Shown here piece by piece: positions 22,304 through 33,519 of a DNA stretch of 64,000 nt. The stretch lies in contig KV748181.1 of the NCBI GenBank assembly GCA_001692895.1, forward strand, positions 3,105,640 through 3,169,639, read 5' to 3'. The stretch comes from Cenococcum geophilum 1.58. Its lineage: Eukaryota > Ascomycota > Dothideomycetes > Gloniales > Gloniaceae. How positions within the stretch are numbered: the first letter of the stretch is position 1; each line of letters opens with the position of its first letter. The position numbers were made by a program, and so were the translations under genes. The notes below the pieces were generated by a model. It saw only the letters and a list, made by a program, of their open reading frames with translations. It was not told the origin of the DNA and ran no database searches.

Positions 22304-23467
22304 CCTAGTTAATTTAGATAAGATATTTACTAAGGAAGGCTTTTTAAAGACGTAGGCAGTAGTACTTAATCTACTTACTTAGCATAATGTAGAGTTAAAT
22401 AAGCCCCTTTATCCTTTAGAGAAGCACATTATTTAGCTTAACAATTTATTTATAAGTGTTAAGCTTCTTATACGGCTTTAAGAGCTTAGTATTAGAGGCG
22501 TAAGAACTATCTGGACTACTAAAATAGAGTAAGAGACGAAAGGGGGGGGAGAAGGGCGATATATTAACACATATAGCTAGTAGGAAAAAGGTCAAAGTTA
22601 CTGCAGAGTAAATTAACTATAGGCTCGCTAACCTTAAATTAACTTACACAGCTTAACTAGAATGGGGTATACTATATATAACGACGTTAAAGAATAGCTA
22701 GGTTATGGAATTCGCCTAAAAGGACGCTAATATAGTGCTTTTTATAAGTATAATTAACGATAGTAGGTAAAAGCTTCTAAAAATAAGGCTTAAAATAAGC
22801 TTATTTAAACCTTATATACTAATTTCGTTATATACTACCAGGTTAATTAACGCAGGAAACTAAATACAGACGTCCTCCCCTTACCTAAACTGGCGCCCGA
22901 ATGGCTTGCAAGGTCTTTAGCAATGAGGTAGTTAAGACTCTACGCATTCCTACCTTTATATTCTACTATAATCTATATATAGGCGGCGTGGATATTGCAG
23001 ATCAGCTATAGTCATATTTTAACACCCAAAGGACGCATAGAAAGACGTAGAAGCCTCTATTTTACTTCTTACTAAATATAGCCCTTAGCAACTCCTACCT
23101 ACTGTCCTCCTACCGTCCTACTAATCGTCGAGCTGGCCGAAATAATAGCTATAAGAAGTTTAGCAGGGACCTCTATAACGCCTTATTTAAGCGCTTAATC
23201 CACAAGTAAAAGGCCTATACTTAAGATACACCTTTACGACGCTCTACCAATGATATACTATAGTATCCTACACACTAGCATATACTAAAGAAGCTCTAGG
23301 CTAAGCCTATTAACTATTCTGTATATATAGAGGCTAGTAGGAAGTCTTAGAGGGTAGTTAAGGGAAACCGCAAGCCTTTTTTAGAGCTCTCTATAAATAC
23401 AACTAAAAAACGTTGTAATAGTAAGGATTGGAAAAGGCCTTAGCGGACGTTAAGGACTAAATATAGC
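22304..23467 (+). pseudogene. piggyBac transposase, segment 2 of 4 (catalytic C-terminal half)
   Basis: Continues from segment 1 with NLDKIFTKEGFLKT-AVVLNLLT. Near 22985 it shows YYNLYIGGVDIADQL-SYFN, then TQRTHRKT-KPLFYFLLNIAL and NSYLLSSYRP. GGVD-x-x-DQ followed by a basic run and N-SYLL is the hallmark C-terminal block of piggyBac transposases. Near its end the frame has a basic stretch (KKRCNSKDWKRP) leading into the Cys-rich tail. It stops at the codon AGC, where the copia element is inserted. Codon counting shows at least one single-base indel between 22309 and 23467. Confidence 0.85.
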
Positions 23468-23738
23468 TGTTTGTACTAATTTAATAGCACGAGTGAGTCA
23501 GATCCAGGGGCACGAAATACGTATAGTATTGTATGCTCGTTTGGATAATGGTAACTGTCAATTGTATAAAGTAGACTACGTAGTCTATATACTAATGCGC
23601 CTCCCCCCTAATTAGTCAGTGCTTTAGAAGTGTACTAGACGCGTAAGCGGGTGGTTGGTGCACTAAACGCGTAAACGCGTACTTGGCGTACCGAACGCGT
23701 AAGCACGCGGTTGGTATAACAGGTGCTGTAATTATATA
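23468..23738 (-). repeat. 3' LTR of the copia element
   Basis: On the plus strand TGTTTGTACTAATTT ... GTAATTATATA. It is the same length as the LTR at 50659-50929 and alignable throughout, including the GCACTAAACGCGTAAACGCG region. The final TATA is presumably TACA before RIP. Confidence 0.85.
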
Positions 23739-25060
23739 CTAGCGGTACTTGGAAAATGAAACCACTTGTATATAGCCTCCGTAATTGTCTTAATAGAACT
23801 ATAAAACATATAAGAAAATATATAGGAAATCCCTCCTAAGGTGCCTTCTAGGTTGCCTTCTAAATAGTGCTCTAAGCTGGCCGTAAGTCCTGCTTATAGT
23901 CTGTAAAATAAACTATACGGCCTTTTAACGAGCTATAAATGCACTATACGGCCTTTTGACGGGCTATAACTAAACTATAAACGCTCCGTTAGTCTCGCTC
24001 TACCTATTCTATAACCTTTAGGTTGAGCTTATTTGTATTAATTAGGGTTTTAAGAGCTTAACACGGCTTTGCCTTAGTTATGGCGTCTGCTAGGTTGTCT
24101 TCACTGCTAATCTATTTAACCTCCGTAATCTTGCGTTGTTTATAGGCCTAATGTAAGCATATTAGGTCGACTATAAGCCTCTTCTCTTATATTATACCTA
24201 GTTTAACTAGGCAGTTATAAAGGGACTTTAAATCGGTGTATAAAACTAGGGGTAACTGCTCTAGTTATAGAATCTTCTAGACCGTTAATTTAATTGCGGC
24301 TGCTATATTAAATTTATAAGCTAGTATATATAGTTTAGAAGCTAGTATACTATAGGTTACTTATTTGCACTTAATTAAAGACTAATACAGTATATTTACG
24401 TCCTAATTATGGTCCGTAAGTACAATTACAAAGCCAATTTGTAATAATAGGTCTTTATTATTAGCAAAAGATGCGTTTATAAATACTAGTAGGCTAAGGA
24501 AATTTAGGTCTAGTGGTATAAAAGTAAGTCCCCTTGCTATATTGTTAATTTGCCACTAAATACACTTATTAAGCTGCTTAATATTTTCTTTTTATAGGTT
24601 TATTGCCTGGGCCGTAAAGGATAAGTTATAGGCAGATTTAGGTTAACAGACTGTGGCAATATAGGCGCCTCTTGCACGCTGTGTAGTGTATTAGTCCTTT
24701 GTATTTACGGTCTTGTGGGTCTCTTTATGGGAACTGGTAAGGTCCGCAGGCCTTGCTGTAATAAGCCTTAGGTTTTAAGCTTGGCGTTCCTAAGTTAGCT
24801 AGATTAGGTTGCCCTTTTATATAATTAGGCCTCTATTAAACTTAATCGGATTCTACTTAGTTAACTGCTTTTATAGCTTTGCTAAGAACTTAGCCTTTTA
24901 TAGTTTAGTTTTTTTAGCGTCTGTAAAGGTCTAGTCTACTAGGAATAGGGTATTGTCTATTTAGAGTCTAATAATACTAAGGCCGTTTGATGGGCTATAT
25001 AGGAGGTAGGGGTTATAGGTCAACTGTTCTATTTTGAGTTTGCTAATATAATACTAGTAG
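23739..25060 (-). pseudogene. copia piece 4: end of reverse transcriptase, RNase H, 3' region
   Basis: On the minus strand the frame continues from 31554 as KLKIEQLTYNPYLLY, then LSIIRL-IDNTLFLVD and TFTDAKKT, the RT palm region of copia elements (the TDDTLFLAD block, here changed to IDNTLF). RNase H is recognisable around 24090-24250 (VDLICLH-AYKQRKITEV). Bases 23739-24000 are untranslated. RIP stops throughout. Confidence 0.8.
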
Positions 25061-25302
25061 TGTGGTGGTGTAGATTAGACGTCGCCTACTGTCTTGGCAT
25101 TTTCCTATATTTATAGAGCCTTCGGCTTCCTTCCTTCTTCCCGCTATCATACACATATCACGACCTTACCAGTTACCGGAAATACACTCTTTTCTTTCTT
25201 TCTTACTGACTGACTGACTGACTGACTGACTGACTGACTGACCGACCGACCGACCGACCGTACTGTGACTTTCCTATCTTAGAGAGGTCGTACCCTCCCA
25301 CA
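25061..25302 (+). repeat. 5' LTR of the LARD
   Basis: TGTGGTGGTGTAG...GTACCCTCCCACA, with a (CTGA)n-(CCGA)n microsatellite at about 25204-25260. By eye it differs from the 3' LTR by about three transitions and 16 bp, i.e. four tetranucleotide units. Confidence 0.9.
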
Positions 25303-26274
25303 TATTTTATGGCATTCCACGTGGGGACGACGGCAAGCTCTTTAGATTAGAAGTCTAGTGTTATATACACAGGAGACACACAGGAGACACGCAGGAACAT
25401 ACTACGACTACAGAAGAACTGCTAGCTGTAGAAGAACGACTAGCTGTAAAAGAGCTGCCACCAGACAGACGAGGCAGAAGAGAACCAGGCAGTATCGGAT
25501 AGTAAGGGGAACCAGGCAGTACCGGAAAAAGACAGGACAGCCAGACTTAACGCATAGGCCAAAGAGTGGCAACAAGAAGGAAAAGACTATGGGTTTATTA
25601 ACCTAAATCGGATTTCTTTGCCACCTTAACTTAGTTACCGACTTAGTTATCCGCGTAGTCACAGGAAGAGTAGGGTCTCGAATAGTTGCGTACTAAGACG
25701 TCGGGCGAACCAGCGAGCCAATCAGACAACTTTAACCGGTGGTTGGAGTTACCGAGATCTACTACCGAGCATGGCCAGACCTTTATTAAAGATGTAAAGA
25801 CGACAAGCCAAGGGCCAATTAATTAGATGGAAACGAGATCTAAGACAGTTGGCGGCGAAGGAAGTCAGCACTGCCCTTTACGAACAAAGGACATAATACC
25901 GAGCAAGGTCGCAAGCACACGAGATCAGATCTGTCCTTGAAGGCTTCCTATTCTGGCTTAGCTTTATCCTCTTTCGAGTCTTCCGGATTATGTCAGCAGC
26001 AGCTCTAGAGGCGTTCCGTGAAGAAGTAGATGTGAGTAGAAGCAAGAGGCTTAGCAGCACCCTACCGCGCGGAGCAACGGCAGACCAAAGTAGACGAACG
26101 TACCAAGACCCGGCAGTAGACGATGAAGATTCCGTGCTCTCCCAGGGAGACCCCCCCTCAGGCGTCAAGAAGCAGGTGCTCTCCGTTAGGGACATGGCCG
26201 TATAAGTAGACCAGCCGAAGCATAAACCAATACCAGGACAGCCATCCGGGACACCCTCTGTTAAGACCACGGCC
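25303..26274 (+). other. LARD 5' leader
   Basis: Non-coding leader between the 5' LTR and gag. It contains the short palindrome at 25728-25750, preceded by GCGAGCCAATCAGAC. Small frames (25358-25606, 25990-26205) have no recognisable domain. Purine-rich AGGAGACAC repeats lie near 25370-25395. Confidence 0.5.
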
Positions 26275-27985
26275 ATGCAAGCAGACCTACCGCAGCGCTT
26301 ACCCGTGACCCCTAGGACCGATGGCCCTCAGCAGACGAAGGATATGAGCCGCAAGGACCACCTGCAAGCTCCCGAGGAAGCTCTAGATACATCACCCTAT
26401 GACCAGCAGTCGACGACTCGAGACAGGATCTACGTTGTGACCCAGCCTATGCCAGCCCCAGGAACTATTGGAACTCCGTACTTTATGGGACAGGACGCGT
26501 CACAGTTTATCGAGCAGTACGAACGACTATGCGCCCGATATCACGTCACAAGCAAGGAGAAGCACCAGGGTCTTCCAGAGTACTGCGATTACTGGATAGG
26601 GATGTGGATTCAAAGCCTACCCGAGTTCGTAATTGGCGACTGGACGGAGCTTGTGAGAAAGCTTAGGGCTGAATATCGAGCGGACGACTACTACCGACGC
26701 ATAGAGACAAGAGACTTTATGGAAGCTTTCGTTCGAAAGTCAGCGGAGCAGCCAGGAGATCTGCGTCACTACATGCAAGATTTCACCAGTATCTCAGCTA
26801 AAGCAGTAGCCGCAGGAAACCTTACTGAGCAAGAGAGGGGGTGGTGGTTTATGCGAGGACTCCCCATCGAATACCGCAGGCACGCAATGGAAAAGACAGG
26901 AGCCGTAGCAGACGAGCCTAGTACCCTTATTTTTGAAAGACTAAAGGAGGCCGTTGAGTTAAGAATAATGGCTGCAGAGAACGCCGAGCGAATGGTTGTC
27001 CTTCTGGAAGAAGATGTCCTGAATGTCCAGCTTATACAAGAGCTACGGCAGCAAAGGAATGGGCTCGACCGACAAAGGGAAGGAAGGCTTCTAAACCCAG
27101 TTAGACCAGGTGTACACGGAGGAGCCCTAATGCAGCAGCAGTCACCCGCTATAGATCAAGCTGCAGTTCAAGGCCTAGCATAAGGATACAGCCCAGCACC
27201 AGGACACGAAGACTGGCAGAACAGTGCCCGAGCTCCCTTTGCTCCGCAAGACTGTCGATATCCGCAAGATTCTCAACCTCCGCAAGGCTCTCGACCTCCG
27301 CAGGACTCCCGATATCCGCAAGATTCTACTGCCTTTGGACGGCCGCAATGGGACGCACGGGGTCAGCAAGGCACGCAAGGACAAGGCCGACGGACCTGTT
27401 TTGGATGCGGAGGGAGTCACCGTTTCACTGAGTACGAATGCCAAGGGCTCAAGGATCTTATTCAGCAAGGACTTGTACATCTGTCTGATCGAGGAAGACT
27501 AGTAGCTAGGACGCGCGAACGACCTGGACCTAAACTTCCGTGGCTCGGTAATGAAGGACGACTAAAAGGTATTAAGAACTGGCTTCGACAGACGCAGCAA
27601 CAGGCCCCTATAGTACGAACGGATTTCACTGCTTTTTATGACGGGGTAGTGCTGAGGAACAGTGACAAAATGCGTACGAACTGGGAGGACTACTATCAAG
27701 TACGGTCCACAGACTCAGTAGTAACGCCTAGCCAGCAACGTCCGCAGACCCTTAGANACAGCCGTATAACNAGGACAGCTGTTAAGCCGCGGNAGGCTCC
27801 GCAGNAGGTACCGNAGGCTCCACCGCAGGAGAAGAATATGNGACCGGGAGATGCACGACCAGGAGATTACATCCAGATTGGGTCACGGCCTGCGGATGAG
27901 ANAGCTGAAGCTAGGAAGAAGAATGAATCGTCTGATCCTTGGAGACGGTCTTGGAGACGGACGCTTGANCAGGTCAGCCATTAAC
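26275..27985 (+). pseudogene. LARD Gag with variant zinc knuckle, one early stop
   Basis: Starts MQADLPQRLPVTPRTDGPQQ. The retrotransposon Gag core follows: GTPYFMGQDASQFIEQYERL near residue 62, LPEYCDYWIGMWIQSLPEF, LRKLRAEYRADDYYRR and LRHYMQDFTSISAKAVAAGN, then WWFMRGLPIEYRR. A Gln-rich linker follows. The frame is interrupted once, by TAA at 27181-27183 where CAA is likely, and then continues in the same frame. The continuation holds PQDSQPPQGSRPPQDSRYPQ repeats and a zinc-knuckle-like CFGCGGSHRFTEYEC, spaced C-x2-C-x3-H-x6-C instead of the usual C-x2-C-x4-H-x4-C. It then runs to ambiguous bases near 27757. Apart from that codon it looks almost intact, in contrast to every other TE protein here. 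No pol follows. Confidence 0.8.
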
Positions 27986-28484
27986 CGCAGGCTCCGCAGC
28001 AGGCTCCGCAGCAGGTGTAGAATGTTTGACTAAGGGACAGTNAAGTTCTAAGGTGGGGGAGGGGATGCAGGTAACGGCCGTATAAAAGATTTCTATTTGT
28101 CTGCTTAATTACAGTATTTCCTAAGGCTCCTTTTCTTGTTTACTTTCTTGATCGCGACGCGTTAGGACGCGACGACCTACTACAAAGATGTNAGTTNAGC
28201 TCACCGCCTGTNAGCGAGCCAATAGCGATTTTCCATCCCCAGGATGGAAAATCCTGATTGGTCTATTCAGCAATAGAGCCGGCAGAACTCTACACCGCCC
28301 CTGGAATTCGATGATGCAGCCGCACAATGAAAACAGATACCAAAAAGCCTTAATTGATTGCACGGATATAGAGCCGATTGTACGATGCAGAGCCAGATGC
28401 AGAGCTGTACGCAGAGCCTTAATCGAACGACTGTACGGAAGCCTTGGTCTCGAATGACTGCACAGAAGCTGCAGCCAGTCGAAG

Positions 28485-30300
28485 AAGTCGAATTAAGCCA
28501 GAGCCTCGATATCAGCACGTCACGTCACTGAATCAAATCAGTCGAATGTCGTCAAATTAGAGCCTTCGGCCGGGCCGACCTTATTCCTTAATCGAACGAC
28601 GACCGATCGCAGCACGACTGTCGCCGCCATCCGAATTCAGTACTGCGCCAGCCGCACGATAAGAACGGACATCACGGTAAGGAGGGGACCTATATAAGGG
28701 CAGCAGTATGATATTGGAAAACAAGCACTGCGGAAACGGTAAAGCAGGATACGAAAGAGGCGCTGATAAAGATGCTCCGCAAGAGATCGTACACAGGGCA
28801 CGGCTGACTACGTTAAGCCTAAGCCATCCTTATGCGACCGAAGACAGGACAAAGCCGTATCTGGCTAAGCTAGTAAAGGACCTTATTAGGGATTACAAGG
28901 GGAACGGGAATTGGACGTATAGGAGCCAGCGCTTTTCCTTGGAGGTTGTCTGACGAAGGACTGTATTATGGATATAAGGCTAAGGGATATGCGACGGAGG
29001 TAGTTATAATAGCTAAGAAGCTGCCACCGGATGATACCAAGGATAACTTAGGTAAAGCGCAGGACCAGCAAGACAATAACAAAGAGACTAAGAGCAGAAG
29101 ACAACCCTAAAAAGGTTCTTAAGCCGGAGGAAGATTAAGGATACGTGAGTGTACTACCAGCAGCGGGAACAAAGAAGCAGCCGCAAAAGCCTAAGGATAC
29201 ACCGAAGAAGCTAAGAGCAAGGACGGTTTAGAAAAGGAAGGAAGCAGCTGTCAAGGACGTCCTATGAAAGCGCTAGGCCTGTTGTAGTAGTTTAGAGGAA
29301 GCTACCGTTAGTGCTCGCAAAGGAGGAAGTCTTAAGACAGGTCTCTGGATTGGACGTCTGGAGGATGCTAAGAGCCTTGATTATACGATGCGGAGCCTTG
29401 ATCAACTATATGGATACAAAGCTTTGACAGAACAACTGTATAGCCAGAGTCTTGATTAATTGTCCGCAGATGCAGAGCCTACGGATGTAGAACCCAGGTT
29501 GTATGTGTAGTAGAAGACACCTTAAGTCAAGCCAGAGCCTTAGTCAAATCCTGATCAGTCAAACGCCGCCTGTACAGGTTAAGTCGTTAAATTAGAGCCT
29601 TCAGTTAGGCCGACCTAATACCCTATTTAAACGTCCGTTGATTATACGTCGTCACTATTGGTTAAGTCAGCCACCGTCGCCGTCAGACGTCGTCGATTAG
29701 CAGTTAAAGATCCTGCAATGGCAGATGGACAGGTACTAGGGTTAATTAGGAAATTAGTATACGGTTGATAGCGTTAGAAACACGGCCAATTAACGTCTTG
29801 AAGCCTCTGCGAGAGTTTCTCCCTTTAACCCCCGTATCGATCGACTGCCGCCCGTCTTAACGCCCGCGGATTGGTTAACTAGAACGATCTTTCCTGTAGA
29901 TATAGATACGGAGCTTTACACGGAGTCTTATACGGAGCCTATGGATATGGAGCATATAGGTGCAGAGCCTTAATTAGACAACAGTACGGTAGCTTAACTG
30001 GACGCCTATAGATGCGAAGCCTTGATCGAACGGCAGATGCGGAGCCTTGACCGACCGGACGTCTACACGGAAGTTTTAATTAACTGTCTTCGGATGCAAA
30101 GCCTCAGTCGTACGTGTAGTAGAAGACACCTTGAGTTAAGCCAGGGCCTCGTTAAATCTTGATTAGTTGAACGCTGTTTCCGCATTTAAATCAGGACAGT
30201 TAGAGCCTTCGACTGGGCCGACTTTCTATCTTAATCGAATGACCGAACGATTAGTTGCAGCACGTCGTCGCCAACCAATTAGACAGTCTTCGGCCAGCAG
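28485..30300 (+). repeat. Repeated modules in the LARD interior
   Basis: Three related blocks near 28485-28640, 29510-29670 and 30110-30300. Each has AAGCCAGAGCCT or similar, then TTAGAGCCTTCRGYYRGGCCGAC, a run of TTAATCGAACGA-like sequence and a short GTCGTCG tract. Blocks 2 and 3 are both preceded by GTAGTAGAAGACACCTT. Between them, units of GATGCGGAGCCTTGATYGA recur. The same modules reappear outside the element at 57590-60180. Confidence 0.65.
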
Positions 30301-31295
30301 TTAAAGCACGCAGACACGCACGCAGACACGGACGTAGAGTATGTAATGTAGAGCTACTGATGCACAGCTGGATGTGTAGCCAGACGTATAGCCAAACACA
30401 CAGCTAGATGCAGGGCCTAATGCAAAGCTACGGGCGGAGCCTTAACTAAGAAGCTGCGTACGATGCAGACCGATGCAGTACCAGATACAGAGTCTTGATA
30501 TCAAACGGCCAACCGAACGATCAAATCAAGCCAGAGCCTCTGCTACCTTGATAGACTGCCCTGCCGCCACCGCTGCTGCTGTCACTATTCCGTTTAGCTA
30601 TTTCGTCCTTACTGTCTCAACCAACCGCTCTGTCTCTACTGTTCTAGATCTATACCGCTGCTGGATCTATTTTACTGCTAGATCTGCTGGATCTTTCTAC
30701 TATTACTCTACCGACCGCCGTACCCTACCGTTTTGATCGCCCCGCCGCCGCCGTTCCGACTAGCCGCCTCCGACCGACTGCTACCGACTACTGCCATTGA
30801 CCGTTCTGTNACTGCTGCTACTGCTACTGCTACTGCTACTGCTGTATTAACTGACTGCGACCAACCGACTGCTATCGACTGTCTGCCGCTACCGAGATTT
30901 CTGCTACTTAAAGTTCTGCTACTTACTAACTGTTACCGAGTTCTTCTACCGACTGTTCTACCGCCGACCATTCTATTTTATTTTACCGCGCTGACTGTCT
31001 ACTTTTATTATTGTTTATACCACTATTACTATTACTGCTGTTACTGCTATTACTGCTGCCGTTATTATTTCTGGTTTACTGCTGTTCCAGTTACTACTAG
31101 TAGGAAGATCGGATCTTAGCTATAGGTAACGGAAAGAAGCCGTAGAGTAGTTCTATGGAAGGGCTAAGGATATAGTTACCTGCGTTCGTTTAGGGATATG
31201 CTTTCCTTTGTCTATTCTGCTTTTGCTATACTCTCGTTTTGCTATTCTTTTATATTATAGAACGTTAGGGGACAACGTTCTTGGTAGGGGAGGTA
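30301..31295 (+). other. LARD 3' interior
   Basis: Low-complexity CTGCTACTGCTACTGC-type sequence (about 30800-31080) and pyrimidine-rich stretches give frames at 30473-30736 and 30733-31119 without domains. The last 40 bp (GGGGACAACG, then GGTAGGGGAGGTA) form the likely polypurine tract before the 3' LTR. Confidence 0.5.
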
Positions 31296-31553
31296 TGTGG
31301 TGGTGTAGATTGGACGTCGCCTACTGTCTTGGCATTTTCCTATATTTATAGAGCCTTCGGCTTCCTTCCTTCTTCCCGCTATCATATACATATCACGACC
31401 TTACCAGTTACCGGAAATACACTCTTTTCTTTCTTTCTTACTGACTGACTGACTGACTGACTGACTGACTGACTGACTGACTGACTGACTGACCGACCGA
31501 CCGACCGACCGCACTGTGACTTTCCTATCTTAGAGAGGTCGTACCCTCCCACA
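31296..31553 (+). repeat. 3' LTR of the LARD
   Basis: TGTGGTGGTGTAG...CTCCCACA. Its (CTGA)n tract is four units longer than in the 5' copy. Confidence 0.9.
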
Positions 31554-32627
31554 GTAGTATGTCTTAAACCAATGGTTTCTAGCTTTTGGTACTCCGTAAA
31601 GAGGTTTTATAACCCGTAAAATTGTTCCTGGTTGTAGGTTAAGCTCATAGGGTGGTCGTATAAAGATGTCTCTACTTAGGTAGGTGTTAGACTGTATATA
31701 TGCTTGTAAGATATCCCGTAAGTAGAGGGTTACGGGTTTAGTTTACTGTAGTCCAGGCGTAAGTATAAGTATAATCCGTTAACTAACTCGTTAAATTGTA
31801 GGCGATTATATAAGAACTAGGTCCTTTCCCTGGTCGTTATAAGCTTATATAACAAGTTTTGACTTTTTGAAGGCTTTATTAGTATTAGGGTGCTTAATTT
31901 TGTTAATAAAGCGCGAGTTAAATATACGGACGCCTTGTGGAATGTCTCTCTCTATTATAATCATAAAGACGCCCTTTTTAAGTAGTCCGTTGATCTCTTT
32001 ACGTCGTAAGTCTGTAAAAGGGGTTTCCTATACTAGGACTAATATATCTATAGGCGGAGATTGCCTTGCGGATATACCTGCGGAGGTTAAGTAATTCTTT
32101 ATTATAGGGTTCTTACGGCGTCCTCGGCCACGCTTTATAGTAGGTTTAGTAGGTTTAGTGGGTTTCTAGGGGACTTTTAGGGTAGGTAAAGGTGCTTCTA
32201 GTTTATCTAATTCGGTAGTTACTTCTAGTTTATCTAGTTTGGCGGTTACTTCTAGTTTGTCTAGCTCGATGTTATAGATAGTTTTAGGTTAAAAGTAGGG
32301 TTTTATGGACGTGCTTCTAAAGCTAGTTAGCCCACTAAGAAGCTATACGTAGCACGTCTTGTTTTTTACGGCTAGTAGATAATAGGGTCTATTCTAGCTA
32401 CCGCTTTTACGCTATATAAGGACTTTAGAGTTAAGCGGGAGGTTATATACTAAGGTTGTATTAGGTCCGTTACGGTAGTATAGGGCGTTATTAACAGTTT
32501 ATTTGGCCTATAGCTTAACTATCTTAGCTATCGCCTTTTATATTATAGCTGCTCGTTCCGTAATAGACAGGGCAGAAGGGCCTAGGTTACTTATCCTTAA
32601 GTAGGCTCTATAAACTAAGAGGGTAGG
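31554..32627 (-). pseudogene. copia piece 3: integrase C-terminal end and reverse transcriptase
   Basis: From the gypsy B junction the minus strand reads LLVYRAYLRISNLGPSALSI (continuing VPT of piece 2), then a Lys/Pro-rich linker with tandem KLEVT units. The RT follows: RIFNSRFINKIKHPNTNKAF, SKLVI-AYNDQGKDLVL, SPTIQRVS, LYLRDILQAYIQS and IKPLYGVPKARNHWF. These are canonical copia RT blocks. The piece ends at FKTYY, where the LARD is inserted, and resumes at 25060. Confidence 0.85.
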
Positions 32628-32838
32628 TGTTATAGCTTAAACAAATGCCTCTAAACCGAAGCTTGAACGAATGCTGTATTACGAAGATACTAAGCTAAGG
32701 AGAAGGAAAAGGGGTCGCTAGGACCGATGTAAACAAATATATAGGGTAAGCCGCTAAGGCGCTAGCTTTGGGCGAGCTAATCGTAAGTTAGCAGAATATG
32801 GTAAAATTTGGCAGGTAACGTACGATAGCGCCGTTATA
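32628..32838 (-). repeat. 3' LTR of gypsy B
   Basis: Plus-strand TGTTATAGCTTAAAC...GCGCCGTTATA, matching 39134-39344. It contains GCGAGCTAATCGTAAGTTAGC, a degraded form of the GCGAGCCAATC module discussed in the findings. Confidence 0.85.
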
Positions 32839-33143
32839 TCACCCCCCTCTTTAAAAGAAAGCCTGCCCTTAGGCTTAGTTAGAAATAGGGTAGTACTAGG
32901 CTTATAAATATAGGATTATAAAAATATAAGATGCGGAGATAAAGGGGATATAAGTACGTCCAGACTAAGTACAAAGGGCGATTATGGGCTAAGTAGAAGC
33001 ACTAGGCTAGAAAGAGTAGCCGCTAAAAGTCTTAGCACGGATCTAACCAATTAGACAACTTTAACCGGCGGTTAAAGTTCCTAAATATCTAAAATTTTAT
33101 AGTACTAACAGAAAACGGTAGAATATAGTAGAATTTGGCAGGT

Positions 33144-33147
<4 letters not shown>

Positions 33148-33175
<28 letters not shown>

Positions 33176-33505
33176 CCGTTGTATTATACTACGTACAATA
33201 CTGCGCATGCAGCCTCTAGGCTATGGCGCTATAGTTCTATATACATNAATCCTTNCTAGGCAGCTTAANATGTANTAGTAGCTAAGTGGACACTCTGGCC
33301 CGTTTTTAAAATGCTAGGGGAGCTCTAGCGACTGGTGTTTTTTCGTTCTGGTATTTTGCTTACTATGGTCCAGTTTACACCAAGAAAAGGAAATCCTGGC
33401 TCTTTTATCTATTTCTGCCGTATTCTGCCGTTCCTAGAGTAGAAAAAGCGCTCTAAAAGAAAGATTTTTATTAAATAGTTTTGCACTTAAGAATAAGAGG
33501 CGTTA
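33148..33505 (-). mobile_element. Short non-LTR retroelement insertion with poly(A) tail
   Basis: About 358 bp flanked by a perfect 13-bp direct repeat TTGGCAGGTAGCT (33135-33147 and 33506-33518). The left side begins with a T-run of about 25-28 bases, i.e. a poly(A) tail on the minus strand. These are the marks of target-primed reverse transcription by a LINE or a SINE mobilised by one. The body shows no coding frame and no convincing tRNA A/B boxes, so it may be a 5'-truncated LINE. It sits in the 3' untranslated part of gypsy B. A few bases are n. Confidence 0.8.
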
Positions 33506-33519
33506 TTGGCAGGTAGCTA

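Larger units (their letters stand above)
25061..31553 (+). mobile_element. Large non-autonomous LTR element (LARD) with gag only, young
   Basis: A 6.5 kb element bounded by LTRs of 242 and 258 bp (TGTGGTGG...CCCACA). GTAG abuts both ends (25057-25060 and 31554-31557), a 4-bp duplication, or 5 bp (AGTAG) if one terminal base is shared. It carries one gag-like frame (26275 to about 27985) and no RT, RNase H, integrase or protease motif. The rest is GC-balanced non-coding DNA with repeated modules. Base composition is much less AT-biased than its surroundings, and the LTRs differ by about three transitions plus a microsatellite length change. It is therefore probably the youngest insertion in the nest. 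It sits inside the copia RT gene. Single 'n' bases occur at several places. Confidence 0.88.

Noticed and set aside
23468..23738. Block shared with 50659-50929, first read as two copies of a piggyBac 3' end
   Set aside because: The blocks have TG starts, equal length (271 bp) and an ATAGC duplication, and piggyBac coding resumes after the second; they are copia LTRs.
28036..28960. Frames at 28121-28363, 28188-28457 and 28708-28953 as LARD genes
   Set aside because: Overlapping in opposite directions, with ambiguous bases and repeated modules; no recognisable motif.
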